Below are positions 17,664-27,234 of a stretch of 64,000 nt of DNA, piece after piece; the first letter of the stretch is position 1, and each line of letters opens with the position of its first letter. The stretch is taken from assembly GCF_000775995.1 (NCBI RefSeq), contig NZ_CP009227.1, positions 186,001-250,000 on the forward strand, given 5' to 3'. Made by a program: the position numbers and the translations under genes. The DNA is from Treponema sp. OMZ 838. Its GTDB lineage: Bacteria > Spirochaetota > Spirochaetia > Treponematales > Treponemataceae. Below the pieces are notes generated by a model. The model was not told the origin of the DNA, searched no databases, and worked only from the letters and a program-made list of their open reading frames with translations.

Positions 17664-17924
17664 CCGGCTAAACAGCGCGCGTACAAGCCCCTTACGGCCT
17701 TTTTTGAGTAAATATAATCCTTTGCGTTTTCTCCGTTTTTTCCCTTTCGTATTATCCTCGCTTATGGGAACTGTATCCGATTAAGCACAAAATGTAAACG
17801 CGAGGATAATCAACATACCCCGCTGCAGAGCACCTGCATATTAAACTCTCCGCAAAAATCAAACTATACATGATTGAGCAAATATGTTATAATAGGCTTA
17901 CAAATTAAATCTAAGGAGTATATT

Positions 17925-18947
17925 ATGAAAAAACACTATGCTATAGCGTTTTTATTTTGTTGTATCGCCGCGATGCTCTGTGCAGGCGGCAAAAAGGAGC
18001 CGTCCACGGCGGTTCAGACGGAATCGGCCGGCAATTCATCCGCTCAAGCAGCTTATACTGTAAAAGTAGTTGTGCCCGCTAATGCTCCGGCAATTTGTAT
18101 TGCAAAAATGGCGGTTGACAACACCGCTGTTGCCGACGGCGCGGTTACGGAATATGAAGTGTTGCAAGCACCCGATATGCTGCAAGCACGGCTGCTTTCC
18201 GGGGAAGCGGATATCGCTATCGTCCCTTCAAACCTCTCCGCTATTTTATACGCAAAAGGTACCGGTGTCCGACTTGCAGGAGCTGTTGTTTGGGGAATTC
18301 TCTACGGACTTACCTCGGAATCGGTCAATTCTATCGAAGATTTAAGAGGAAAAACAATTATCACTTTCGGAAGAGGTCTTACTCCGGATGTCACGGTACG
18401 GGAGCTTTTAAATGCCTACGGACTTACTCCCGATAAGGACGTAACCTTTAACTATGTACAGTCCGGGCAAGAAGCGGCAGCTGCTTTTATCAGCGGAAAA
18501 GGCTCTTTTGTTATTTTACCTGAGCCGATGGTTAGCATGGTATTAACTAAAAAACCCGGAACAAAGGTATTCCTCGACGTACAGAACGCTTGGAAAGAAA
18601 AACTCGGCGGCGACAGCTCCTATCCGCAGGCGGTTGTGGTCGTGCAAAAAAGCCTTATCGAAAATCATCCCGATTACGCTGCTCGCTTCTTAGCTCAACT
18701 GGAACAATCGATTAACTGGGCAAAAGAAAACCCCAAGCAAGCGGGCGAAGCAACCGCAAAGCTGCAAAAAGGTATTCAAGCGCCGCTTATTGCAAAAGGA
18801 ATAGGCCGGATGAATATGCAGTTTGTGAACGCCGAACAAACCCGTCCTGCTCTTGAGAGATATTTTTCCATTCTATATAAGGCTGATCCGAAATTTATCG
18901 GCGGAGCTATGCCTCAGGATGATTTCTACTACACCACAGCAAAATAG
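17925..18947 (+). CDS. ABC transporter substrate-binding lipoprotein (NMT1/SsuA-like)
   Basis: 340 residues from the ATG at 17925, preceded by AAGGAG. A lipoprotein signal peptide ends MLCAGGKKEPS, fitting the relaxed spirochaetal lipobox. The mature fold resembles NMT1/THI5 and sulfonate-binding proteins: LQARLLSGEADIAIVPSNLS, IEDLRGKTIITFGRG and AAAFISGKGSFVILPEPMVS. It overlaps the start of the fused permease-ATPase, so the two form a complete importer. A TATAAT at 17888-17893 may be the -10 box. Substrate not determinable; aromatic or pyrimidine compounds and sulfonates are typical for the family. Confidence 0.85.
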   Translation: MKKHYAIAFLFCCIAAMLCAGGKKEPSTAVQTESAGNSSAQAAYTVKVVVPANAPAICIAKMAVDNTAVADGAVTEYEVLQAPDMLQARLLSGEADIAIVPSNLSAILYAKGTGVRLAGAVVWGILYGLTSESVNSIEDLRGKTIITFGRGLTPDVTVRELLNAYGLTPDKDVTFNYVQSGQEAAAAFISGKGSFVILPEPMVSMVLTKKPGTKVFLDVQNAWKEKLGGDSSYPQAVVVVQKSLIENHPDYAARFLAQLEQSINWAKENPKQAGEATAKLQKGIQAPLIAKGIGRMNMQFVNAEQTRPALERYFSILYKADPKFIGGAMPQDDFYYTTAK

Positions 18948-20412
18948 CGATACGGGCCGCGGCAACGGTAAGAACCGAACTCGGACAGTATACCGGCTCT
19001 GCGGCCTCGCCGTGGGACTGGGACTATGGCAGTTGACAGCCATGCTGATAGCACAGCCGCTCATTGTACCGAGACTCGAAGCCATTGCTGCCGCTACGGC
19101 CGATATCCTTACTAAAGAAGATTTCTTTTTAACCGTTGCTGCAACGCTTTTACGTATTGCGGCAACGATCGCTATAGATACCGTTATTGCTTTTTTACTG
19201 GGGATTGCAGCCGGCGTGTCCGCGCGAATCGAAGCAGCGCTCAGCCCTTTTGAAACTGCCATGCGTGCCGTCCCGACAATGGGTGTCCTGCTCCTCTCGC
19301 TGATATGGTTTAATTCCGAGATCACCCCTATTTTTGTTGCAAGTCTTATCGCGCTGCCGCTGCTGTACCGCGGCGTGGTAAACGGCGTTAAAAACATCGA
19401 CATTCGTCTTATCCAAATGTCTACCGGTTTCCAAGTCTCCTTCGTGCGCAAACTCAAACAGCTGTACATTCCTTCCATTAGGCCGTTTACACTCACCGCA
19501 TATTCCGCAACGCTGGGGTTGTTGGTAAAGGTTATGGTTACTGCCGAAGTACTCAGCCAGCCACGGCGAGGCATCGGTACGGAGTTCCAGATTGCGCGTG
19601 CTCAGTTGGATACCGCAACGATTTTCGGGTGGGGAATCATTGTGATCGTCTTTGCCGCTCTTATGGAGCAGGCAGCAAAACGTATCCTTTCATATAATAA
19701 AGCCCGTAAAGCGATGCAGACAGCGGATATCGCTTTCTCCGATACGCCTGTCGACACCGAAGAATACTCCGATACTGATGTATATGCAGATATCGGCAAA
19801 CAAGCTGCCGAAATACATATTGACCGTATCTCTTTTAATTTTGAATCGGTACCGGTGTTTCAATCTTTTTCACTTGAGGTTAAACCTGCGCGGATAAATT
19901 ATATCCTCGGGCGCTCCGGCAGAGGCAAAACAACGCTGCTTTTTTTAATTGCAGGTTTTCTGCATCCTCAACGCGGAACGATACGCATATTGCCGTCCAA
20001 TGCGAAAATCGGTTTTGCCTATCAAGACCTACGGCTTATCCCACACCTCACCGCAGAACAGAATATCCGCTATATACTGCCGCCGGATTACGGAACAGAA
20101 AAGGCAAAGCGTATTGCACGGCAATATTTACAGATGTTCGGCTTACAAGGGTTTGAGCATTTTCTACCGGCGGAGCTTTCCGGCGGTATGCAGCGGCGGG
20201 TCAGTTTAGCCCGTGCACTCGCCTACCCTTCGGAAATTTTGCTCCTCGACGAGGCCTTTGACTCCCTCGATCCCGAAACAAAAAAGGCAGCGGCGAGAGT
20301 GTTTTCCCGTATTGTTCGGCAGCAACGGCGGACAGTCCTATGTGTAACGCACGACCCGGTATTCACACAGCTTATCGAAGGCATTACGCTGGATGTTCCC
20401 AACGGTCATTGA
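18919..20412 (+). CDS. ABC transporter, permease fused to ATPase
   Basis: About 497 residues from the ATG at 18919, overlapping the binding-protein gene by 29 bases. Residues about 30-255 form an SsuC/TauC-type permease (six helices; ETAMRAVPTMGVLLLSLIWF, VMVTAEVLSQPRRGIGTE). A short acidic linker (DTEEYSDTDVYAD) leads to a complete ATPase: GRSGRGKTT, LSGGMQRRVSLARALA, ILLLDEAFDSLD and VTHD. In most bacteria these are two separate genes, so this is a natural fusion joining one membrane and one nucleotide domain. It would work as a homodimer with the upstream lipoprotein. Confidence 0.88.
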   Translation: MISTTPQQNSDTGRGNGKNRTRTVYRLCGLAVGLGLWQLTAMLIAQPLIVPRLEAIAAATADILTKEDFFLTVAATLLRIAATIAIDTVIAFLLGIAAGVSARIEAALSPFETAMRAVPTMGVLLLSLIWFNSEITPIFVASLIALPLLYRGVVNGVKNIDIRLIQMSTGFQVSFVRKLKQLYIPSIRPFTLTAYSATLGLLVKVMVTAEVLSQPRRGIGTEFQIARAQLDTATIFGWGIIVIVFAALMEQAAKRILSYNKARKAMQTADIAFSDTPVDTEEYSDTDVYADIGKQAAEIHIDRISFNFESVPVFQSFSLEVKPARINYILGRSGRGKTTLLFLIAGFLHPQRGTIRILPSNAKIGFAYQDLRLIPHLTAEQNIRYILPPDYGTEKAKRIARQYLQMFGLQGFEHFLPAELSGGMQRRVSLARALAYPSEILLLDEAFDSLDPETKKAAARVFSRIVRQQRRTVLCVTHDPVFTQLIEGITLDVPNGH

Positions 20413-20471
20413 TAAACGCTACCACTTCACTTCTCTTAGACTAAAGCAAAAGGCCGTATCAAGTTCAAACT

Positions 20472-22208
20472 TTACCCGATCGAAATAGCGCCGTACGGAT
20501 ATTCGACGGTATCGCTGCCTTCCTTTTTTCCGGCAGCAGTGAGAATGGTAAGCGGCCCTCCCCTGCCGATAAACATGAGGAAGATCAATATCAGTTTACC
20601 GGCAATGCTGAACTGCGCCGTGATACCGGTAGAAAGTCCTACGGTTGCAAAAGCGGAAACCGTTTCAAAGGCCATGGGTAAAAACGGCAGCGATTCGGTT
20701 ACCGTCAATACAAATATGGCAGCGGACACAATCGTCAAACCGAAACCGAGGATAAGAAAAGCTTTTTTTACCTGCTCATCGGGTATCGACATTTTTTTGA
20801 TGATGACTGTTCGATCGTTTTTTAAGAACGAGCGGAAAAATGCAAAAACCACTGCAACGGTGTTCAACTTAATACCGCCCGCCGTACTGCCCGAAGCGCC
20901 GCCGACAAACATCACAAAAATCATCATCAGCAACGTTGCATTAGTCAGCGAAGCAAAGGACACCGTTGAAAAGCCAGCCGTCCGCAGCGTAACCGCTTGG
21001 AAGAAGGCACCGAGATATTGCTCATGCAGAGAGAAATCCTTCATTGCATGGGTATGTTCCAACAAATAAAACGCTGCAAAAGAGATAAAGAGCGCACCCG
21101 CGGTCATTACCAGCACGATCTGCGTATTGAGCGGAAGAAAAAATGTTGTCTTTTTCTTCTTAAACACATTTTGTGTTTCGGTTTTTATTTTGCGTACCGT
21201 ATCGTACATAACTGCAAAGCCGATACCGCCGAGGATAATCGTAAAACTGATTGTTAAACTGATAATGGGATCACCGGTAAAAGATTCGAGATTATTCGGG
21301 AAGAGTGCAAAACCGGCATTACAAAATGCCGATACCGCATGGAACGCTGCAAAACCGAGTGTCTCGACCGATACTCCCATCGTACGGGAAAATCCGAGGT
21401 ACAAAAATCCGGCGCTGATTGCTTCAACCAAAAATGTAGAACCCACGATAACGCGAAGTGCTTTAAACAATCCCGACATATCATCTTCGCTCACCATATA
21501 CGAAACGGTTAATTTTTCTGCTATAGACAGTTTACGTCTAAAAGCAAGCATCCCGAAAAACGAAAACACCATAATACCGAGTCCGCCAATCTGAATAAGC
21601 AAAATAAGGATAACCTTGCCGACCGTTGTCAATTCCGTTGCGACATTGATAATGCTCAAACCGGTAACGCAGACTGCAGAGGTAGCGGTAAATAACGCCG
21701 TCAAAAAATCCAAGTGGTCGGTACCGGGAGTCGCAGCCGGAAGCATCAGCAAAAAAGTTCCGGTAATGATGACCATAAAAAACGAAACGAGCAAAGTTCC
21801 TGCAGGGTTCAGCATCACTCGTTCAGTGCCTCCCGCAGTGTCCGCAGTATTTTTGATGATCTTACCGAACAGGAAAATATTTTTTATAAGCGCAAACATT
21901 AGAATCAGTTCCGGCGATGAAGGAATAAAACCGATCTTTATTTTAAAAAAGATAAAGGCGGCACAAAAAAGGACGGTGCTTACACAGAGTGCCGCATGTT
22001 TTTGAAAATATTGCTGAAAGTATTTTTCATGCCGCATCGGCAAAAACGTTTCTGCAATAATAAGAAGCAAGATCACAGCATCAAGTGTGTGGATAACGAT
22101 AGTAGCGGCGAGGGAAGCATAGAACTGCTGCAGAAACAACAGCGCTAAACTAAGTATAAAGGCAACGCCTGAAAGATTTGCACGGAGTTTGGTTACTATG
22201 GTATTCAT
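20472..22208 (-). CDS. ktrB: KtrB/TrkH-type potassium channel subunit
   Basis: A 578-residue membrane protein of the Trk/Ktr superfamily. Four loop segments with filter glycines are visible, including TALFTATSAVCVTGLS, FHAVSAFCNAGFALF, FQAVTLRTAGFSTVSFASL and FETVSAFATVGLSTGIT. A long N-terminal set of helices (about 1-130) precedes the usual core, so it is larger than the roughly 450-residue KtrB. It ends FIGRGGPLTILTAAG, as family members do. It should pair with the KtrA protein encoded at 15309-16001. Confidence 0.92.
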   Translation of the reverse strand: MNTIVTKLRANLSGVAFILSLALLFLQQFYASLAATIVIHTLDAVILLLIIAETFLPMRHEKYFQQYFQKHAALCVSTVLFCAAFIFFKIKIGFIPSSPELILMFALIKNIFLFGKIIKNTADTAGGTERVMLNPAGTLLVSFFMVIITGTFLLMLPAATPGTDHLDFLTALFTATSAVCVTGLSIINVATELTTVGKVILILLIQIGGLGIMVFSFFGMLAFRRKLSIAEKLTVSYMVSEDDMSGLFKALRVIVGSTFLVEAISAGFLYLGFSRTMGVSVETLGFAAFHAVSAFCNAGFALFPNNLESFTGDPIISLTISFTIILGGIGFAVMYDTVRKIKTETQNVFKKKKTTFFLPLNTQIVLVMTAGALFISFAAFYLLEHTHAMKDFSLHEQYLGAFFQAVTLRTAGFSTVSFASLTNATLLMMIFVMFVGGASGSTAGGIKLNTVAVVFAFFRSFLKNDRTVIIKKMSIPDEQVKKAFLILGFGLTIVSAAIFVLTVTESLPFLPMAFETVSAFATVGLSTGITAQFSIAGKLILIFLMFIGRGGPLTILTAAGKKEGSDTVEYPYGAISIG

Positions 22209-22227
22209 ATCAGTCCAATCCTTTTTT

Positions 22228-24663
22228 CTATTTTCTAAATGCTTTCACTTTTTCCGCAAAGTCGCGCAGCGCGGCAGAAACGCGCACGGTAACATCCGCC
22301 GTATTCATACCGCTCAAGAGCTCGATACCTTCATCGATATTGCTGACCGCCCATATTCTAAACCGCTTTTCGGCGATAGCGTTGATGACGCGCTCCGGCA
22401 AAAAGAGATTGTTCTTATTACCCTGAGGAATCATCACACCTTGCGTGCCGGTAAGCCCGAGAATCGCGCAGGTGTCGAAAAAGCCGGTTATCTTTTCCGA
22501 AATACCGCCCACCGGCTGCACCATACCGAGTTGATTCAAACTGCCGGTTACCGCGATATCCTGCCTGAGCGGGATGCCCCCGATTGCGGAAAGCAGCGTG
22601 AAAAGCTCGGCGCAGGAAGCGGAGTCTCCGTCGATCATACCGTAGGATTGTTCAAAGCAGATTGCAGCGGAAATCGACAGCGGAAAATCAGGCGCGTATT
22701 TTTGCCGGAGAATCGAGCTGATGATGAGGTGCGCCTTATCGTAAATTTCGCCGGAAAGCCCCGCCTCCCGCTCGATATTGATAATACCGGCAGTACCCGG
22801 AGAGGCTTGCGCGGTAACGCTCACCGGTATGCCGAAGGTATGGAAGCCGCGCTCCTCTACGGCAAGCCCGTTGATTTTTCCCACTGCGGCGCCGGAGGTG
22901 TCGATTAAAATTTCTTTGAGCTGCACCATCTCGGCAAATTTTTCTTCGGGTAAGGCTGCAAGGTAATGCCGCCGCTCGATTGTTTTGGTAATGATCTCAT
23001 CGGTGATAAGCTCGCACGATTGCTGCTTCGCCGTATAATTCGCCTCCGCAACAAAATCCGCAATCTTCGTAAACTGAGCGGAAATCAAATGCCGACTCTC
23101 CGAAAGTTCAACCGCATAGGCAAGCAACTTCGCATACCCCGAATCGCTGAACGGCAGCGAATGCCGGTCTTTTACAAAGGTTTCGATGAGCGCCAAGACG
23201 GCGGCCAAGTTTTCATCCGTCAGCGGCATCACCGAATCGAATTCGGCACATACCTTGAACAGCTTATAAAAGTCGGGATCCTCTTGATAGAGAATCTCAT
23301 AGGAATATTCGCCGCCGATGATGATAACCTTCAGCTGTGCAGGAACCGGTTCGGGCTTTAAAAGCGAAGGCGTATGGGTACCGGCGGGCGGCGCTTGCAC
23401 GGCGATACGTCCCGACTGCAGTACCCGCTTTAAATACACCCACGAATCTTCTTCTTCCAAAAGGTCTTTCAGCCGCAGCACCAAAAAGCCGCCTAAGGCA
23501 CGGTGTACCGCTCCTCCACGCAGCCGTAAATGGCCGTTCAGCAGTCCGTCTTCTTCATCACCGTGCCCCTCGATTGTCCCGAAAAGATTGGAAAAATTCG
23601 GCTGGTTTTCGTCGATAACGTAGGATTTATCCTCCGTATTTTCGCAAATCAAATTGATTGCATACCGCCCGAAAAAAGCTTTCTTGTGCCGCGGAGACTT
23701 AAACGGCGCTGCATACATCACGGCACGGGCAATCAAATCCGTCTCGGTCTTTTTTAAAAAAGACGCAATCTTTTCATTGTGTTTTTTCTGTATATCGGTT
23801 TCGGCAGGATAGCCGTTCAGCAGCGCACGAGGCTGCTCAAGCTCCGCCGCGATAATCGGTTTAAGTAAATCGATGTACAGCTGCTTGAGTTTTTCTTCCG
23901 CCTCCGTTCGGTTTTTCCGCAACAGGGCAAAAAGATCAGCCAGCTCATCGAGCGAGCGGTAATATGTTTCACGCAAATCGTTGAGCGCTTGTTCGGAAAA
24001 CTTCTTCCGCGCTACCAGCAGCTGCAGCTCACCGAACGGAACCTCTTTTCCTTTAATGAGCGGAATCAAATCGACGGATTGATTGGAATCGTCTTTCAGC
24101 TGCAAGAGTTTAAATCCCCGCGACAGCATCGTTACTTCAAAATTTGCAAGCAGAGAATTTTCGTCGCTGTCAACCGCCGACATAATCTTCTTTTGAGCAG
24201 ACAAAAAATTCTCCGACTTTTCAATCTGCAGCGCCTGTTTATAGAGCGCTTCAATTGCATTCTTGAGGCTGTGCTGAAACTTCTTGCCCTCCCCTGCCGG
24301 AAAAAACAGCGCGATCGGTTCCGCCGGATGCCGGTAGTTATGCGCATACGCAATATCTTGCAAGGCGGCGGTATTTGGTTTATAGTCCTTGAGCAGCGAA
24401 GAGAGAACCGTCCGGCGGCCTGTTCCCGGCGCTCCCATAATAAAAATGTTGTAGCCGTCGTCCCGAATACTTAAACCGAGTTCCAATGCGGACACCGCGC
24501 GGAGCTGTCCGACAATCGGCTTATGCGGCGCCTTTGTTTTTAATGCGGCGATTTTCGATTCCGGTATATTGAATTGAATTTCTGAAAGCGGAAGCTCCTG
24601 TGCCGAAGCCTGCTGCGGGATATTTGACGTTGATGATGTATTCAATAGCTTCACTCTCCTCAA
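22228..24663 (-). CDS. LonB-like ATP-dependent protease
   Basis: An 811-residue member of the S16 family that includes archaeal LonB and E. coli YcbZ. The P-loop reads MGAPGTGRRTVL, where an Arg replaces the usual Walker Lys, as often seen in this branch. An AAA-type region with a helical insertion follows (about 100-590), including the sensor-like NLICENTEDKSYVIDENQPN. The Lon protease domain holds catalytic Ser in IDGDSASCAELFTLL (about 679) and Lys in GGISEKITGFFD (about 722). It probably degrades unfolded or tagged proteins; targets unknown. Confidence 0.88.
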   Translation of the reverse strand: MRRVKLLNTSSTSNIPQQASAQELPLSEIQFNIPESKIAALKTKAPHKPIVGQLRAVSALELGLSIRDDGYNIFIMGAPGTGRRTVLSSLLKDYKPNTAALQDIAYAHNYRHPAEPIALFFPAGEGKKFQHSLKNAIEALYKQALQIEKSENFLSAQKKIMSAVDSDENSLLANFEVTMLSRGFKLLQLKDDSNQSVDLIPLIKGKEVPFGELQLLVARKKFSEQALNDLRETYYRSLDELADLFALLRKNRTEAEEKLKQLYIDLLKPIIAAELEQPRALLNGYPAETDIQKKHNEKIASFLKKTETDLIARAVMYAAPFKSPRHKKAFFGRYAINLICENTEDKSYVIDENQPNFSNLFGTIEGHGDEEDGLLNGHLRLRGGAVHRALGGFLVLRLKDLLEEEDSWVYLKRVLQSGRIAVQAPPAGTHTPSLLKPEPVPAQLKVIIIGGEYSYEILYQEDPDFYKLFKVCAEFDSVMPLTDENLAAVLALIETFVKDRHSLPFSDSGYAKLLAYAVELSESRHLISAQFTKIADFVAEANYTAKQQSCELITDEIITKTIERRHYLAALPEEKFAEMVQLKEILIDTSGAAVGKINGLAVEERGFHTFGIPVSVTAQASPGTAGIINIEREAGLSGEIYDKAHLIISSILRQKYAPDFPLSISAAICFEQSYGMIDGDSASCAELFTLLSAIGGIPLRQDIAVTGSLNQLGMVQPVGGISEKITGFFDTCAILGLTGTQGVMIPQGNKNNLFLPERVINAIAEKRFRIWAVSNIDEGIELLSGMNTADVTVRVSAALRDFAEKVKAFRK

Positions 24664-24680
24664 TGATTATGAGATACAAA

Positions 24681-24721
24681 AGGCAACTCTAAAAACTCAA
24701 GTATAGTTTTTAGAGTGTCCT
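24681..24721. repeat. Dispersed CTCTAAAAA hairpin
   Basis: CAACTCTAAAAACT pairs with AGTTTTTAGAGTG between the divergent Lon-like gene and the frame-changing gene at 24735. Confidence 0.75.
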
Positions 24722-24734
24722 AAAAGGAAAAAAT

Positions 24735-26032
24735 ATGACCGATCTGTTACTAAGCGAGCTTGTCGTTCTGCTCCTCTTACTGCCGGTATTACTGCGCCCG
24801 TTTTCAAAAAACTTAAAAAAGGCCGTGCAATTCCTATTCTACCTTTTCTGAGCCTCTTTGTCTGTATCTGCATTATCATCGGACAGGGAATAGTCCTCTA
24901 TCTTTTTATTCTCGTTCTCTTTGTACTGATTGTCTGCCTTTCGGAAATAATACGGCTGATTGCGTTTTTCCAAGGGATGCTGAACGATTTTTACGGCATC
25001 GCATCGATGATGTTGCGCATTGTGTTATTGTGCCTTTTTTGCGGAGTAGCATATTGCGCATTCAGATTTGCGCCGGAAGCAAGTATCAGAACCGAATATC
25101 CGCTGACCGTCCGTTCGATCGAATTAACCGATAAAACAAACGCCGGTACCGATAAAGGTAGAGCCGAACAAACCGCCGTTTCAACCTTACCTGATTCTTC
25201 CTCTCCGAGTAATCTATCCGCTTCGCGGAATCCTATCGAAGCATTGTTGATTGAGCGGCAGGGCGGCGCCGATAAAAGAGCGCTGGTAATTATTGCCGAA
25301 GTCTTTCCCTACGCCGAACGGCCGGAAACGCTTGCCTCTCTTTTGGCGGATCAAGGCTATACCGTTGCGGAAATCACGAGACTCAAACCGCACGGCGTCA
25401 TTCCGCGCATCGAACTCTACCGCAAGCTGCTGCACCTCGTCGGAAAAAAAGAGCAGCGGTATTTACCAAAAGAAGATGACCCGCAGACAGCTGCATTTTT
25501 TGCCGACTTTCTCGAACAAACGGTTGCACGTTACGGACGCAATAAACGGATATTTTTATATGCGGAAGGAATCTATACCGATTTAGCCGCGCACTTTTGT
25601 ACGGAAAATCCGGGTGTATTTGCCGGTGTGTTTTTCAGCCTTTCCGAAGAAGAGCCGCTGCCGTCCGCCCCAGACGGATGGATACAGACCATGCGGGAAC
25701 ACAATCCGGAACTTCTGCCTGAGGACAATTCAGCAGCGGATACTACCGCCGTATCTGATGCAGCATCAGAGCAAGCAGCAGGTGCCGGTGGAAACGGTTC
25801 GGCGGAGACAGCTCCCGCTGTTTCCGCCGCTCCGGCAACTGCCCCCACACAGCCGGAGCGTCCGCTGCCGTTCTGTTGTTACATCCGCCCCTACCCCGAA
25901 CTCGCAGGCTTCGGACAACTGCGCGCAGAGGATGCCCTCGCAGCGGAACTCTTAGGCAGCGGCCGCAGCATCGGCAGACAGGACAAAGCCGCAGCAGCCG
26001 CGGCATTTAACCGGTATGCACTACTGTTTTGA
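24735..26032 (+). CDS. Membrane-anchored hypothetical protein requiring a -1 frame change
   Basis: An ATG at 24735 with a good AAAGGA site starts a hydrophobic frame (MTDLLLSELVVLLLLLPVLL) that ends at a TGA after 38 codons. The -1 frame continues seamlessly as membrane protein (PILPFLSLFVCICIIIGQG) into a long frame whose first in-frame ATG, at 24977, has no proper ribosome site. The switch falls at A-AAA-AAC (about 24805-24811), the classic -1 slippery heptamer in correct phase. After four helices comes a soluble alpha/beta-hydrolase-like region (RALVIIAEVFPYAERPETLA, RIFLYAEGIYTDLA) and an Ala/Pro-rich stretch. It overlaps the GNAT gene by 17 bases. No family recognised. Confidence 0.6.
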
Positions 26033-27083
26033 ACTGCTCACCCCGGAAACTATCTATGACGCGGCTGCATTCGTGCGGCAGCACGAATACCGCTGCATCG
26101 ATCTTGCAGAGCAGCTGCGGCTTTGCTTGTACCCCGACTATGCTCCGCGGTATAAAAAGGCGGCGGCTATCTATACCTGCCCGCAACGGCAAACTTGTCC
26201 GCAACCGCAAAAAATCTGCTGCGGGGTCTTACTGTTCAGCACGTATGGGCTTTTGTTCCACTGCATCGATACGGACATTCCAGAAGAAACGGTCTTAGCT
26301 TTCGGCAGGTTCTTTTTAGACGAGAACGTGTTCTATAGCGAACACCAGTGGGAACTCCACGCCGTTGCGGGCATCCGCGAACATACGATTCTCTTTGAAC
26401 GGGTGATTGCAGCAACCGTATCTGCGCAACATACACCAGCCCTGCTGGATGCCGCCGTAGATTACTACCTGATGCGGTGCGCCAAACCCTGTACGGATAC
26501 ATTCTTTCAAACAGCGGAGTCAAACCTGAATACCACGCTGAATGCCGCGCTGTCGATTGAACGCGCAACGGAGAATGATCTTACAGAACTCTTCCCGCTC
26601 CAGCTCGATTATGAAAATACCGAGGTTGCCTACGAAGGCCGCCCGATAAACCCTGCCGTCTGTAAACTGTCGCTGCGTGCCCGCCTTACAGCCGAATACA
26701 TCTACAAAGTCTCAACAGACGGGCACATTGTCGCAAAGGCCGGAACCAATGCGCAGGGCTTTCACTGGTTTCAAATCGGCGGCGTCTATACCCTGCCCGC
26801 ATACCGAAATAAAGGATTAGCCGCAGCAGCCGTTGCGCATCTCATCAATACCCACAGCGCAGAAGCGCACGGCTTCGCACTCTTCGTAAAAACCGCCAAC
26901 ACAGCCGCTCTCCGCGTATACGAAAAGCTCGGCTTTGAGCAGTGCGGGCTGTTTAGAATGAGTTATTGGAAGGCGGGGAAAGATCCATTCTATTCTCCTG
27001 AAAACAGCGCAATACTTGATAAGAGAATTGCAGATATAAGAACAGGAAAGAATGTCTCCGAACATGAACTTATCGAGGAGTGA
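26016..27083 (+). CDS. GNAT-family N-acetyltransferase
   Basis: A 355-residue protein with a treponeme-type N-terminal domain (about 1-180) and a C-terminal GNAT fold. The acetyl-CoA loop is in GVYTLPAYRNKGLAAAAVAH (consensus RxxG in RNKG), followed by ALFVKTANTAALRVYEKLGFEQCG. It overlaps the preceding gene by 17 bases, so the two are probably translationally coupled. Substrate unknown. Parts of its last third and its terminator recur at 31267-31495 and 31546-31846. Confidence 0.85.
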   Translation: MHYCFELLTPETIYDAAAFVRQHEYRCIDLAEQLRLCLYPDYAPRYKKAAAIYTCPQRQTCPQPQKICCGVLLFSTYGLLFHCIDTDIPEETVLAFGRFFLDENVFYSEHQWELHAVAGIREHTILFERVIAATVSAQHTPALLDAAVDYYLMRCAKPCTDTFFQTAESNLNTTLNAALSIERATENDLTELFPLQLDYENTEVAYEGRPINPAVCKLSLRARLTAEYIYKVSTDGHIVAKAGTNAQGFHWFQIGGVYTLPAYRNKGLAAAAVAHLINTHSAEAHGFALFVKTANTAALRVYEKLGFEQCGLFRMSYWKAGKDPFYSPENSAILDKRIADIRTGKNVSEHELIEE

Positions 27084-27157
27084 TAGTGCGTAAAATTGCT
27101 CAATGCGGTTCCCATTACGGGGATAAGTAAATAAGAATAGAGCTCTTGCTAAATGAC

Positions 27158-27206
27158 AAAGCTGCAGGAAGAGATATCGTCCCTAGTCTGCAGCTTTGAT
27201 AAAAAG
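27158..27206 (+). terminator. Terminator after the GNAT gene
   Basis: AAAGCTGCAG at 27158-27167 pairs with CTGCAGCTTT at 27188-27197, followed by GATAAAAAG. A weaker copy is at about 31460-31495. Confidence 0.7.
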
Positions 27207-27234
27207 TGATTTTCAAAGTTATCATCGCTACTGT

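Noticed and set aside
22189-22908. A 239-codon plus-strand frame.
   Set aside because: It is antisense to the Lon-like protease and has no domain signature.
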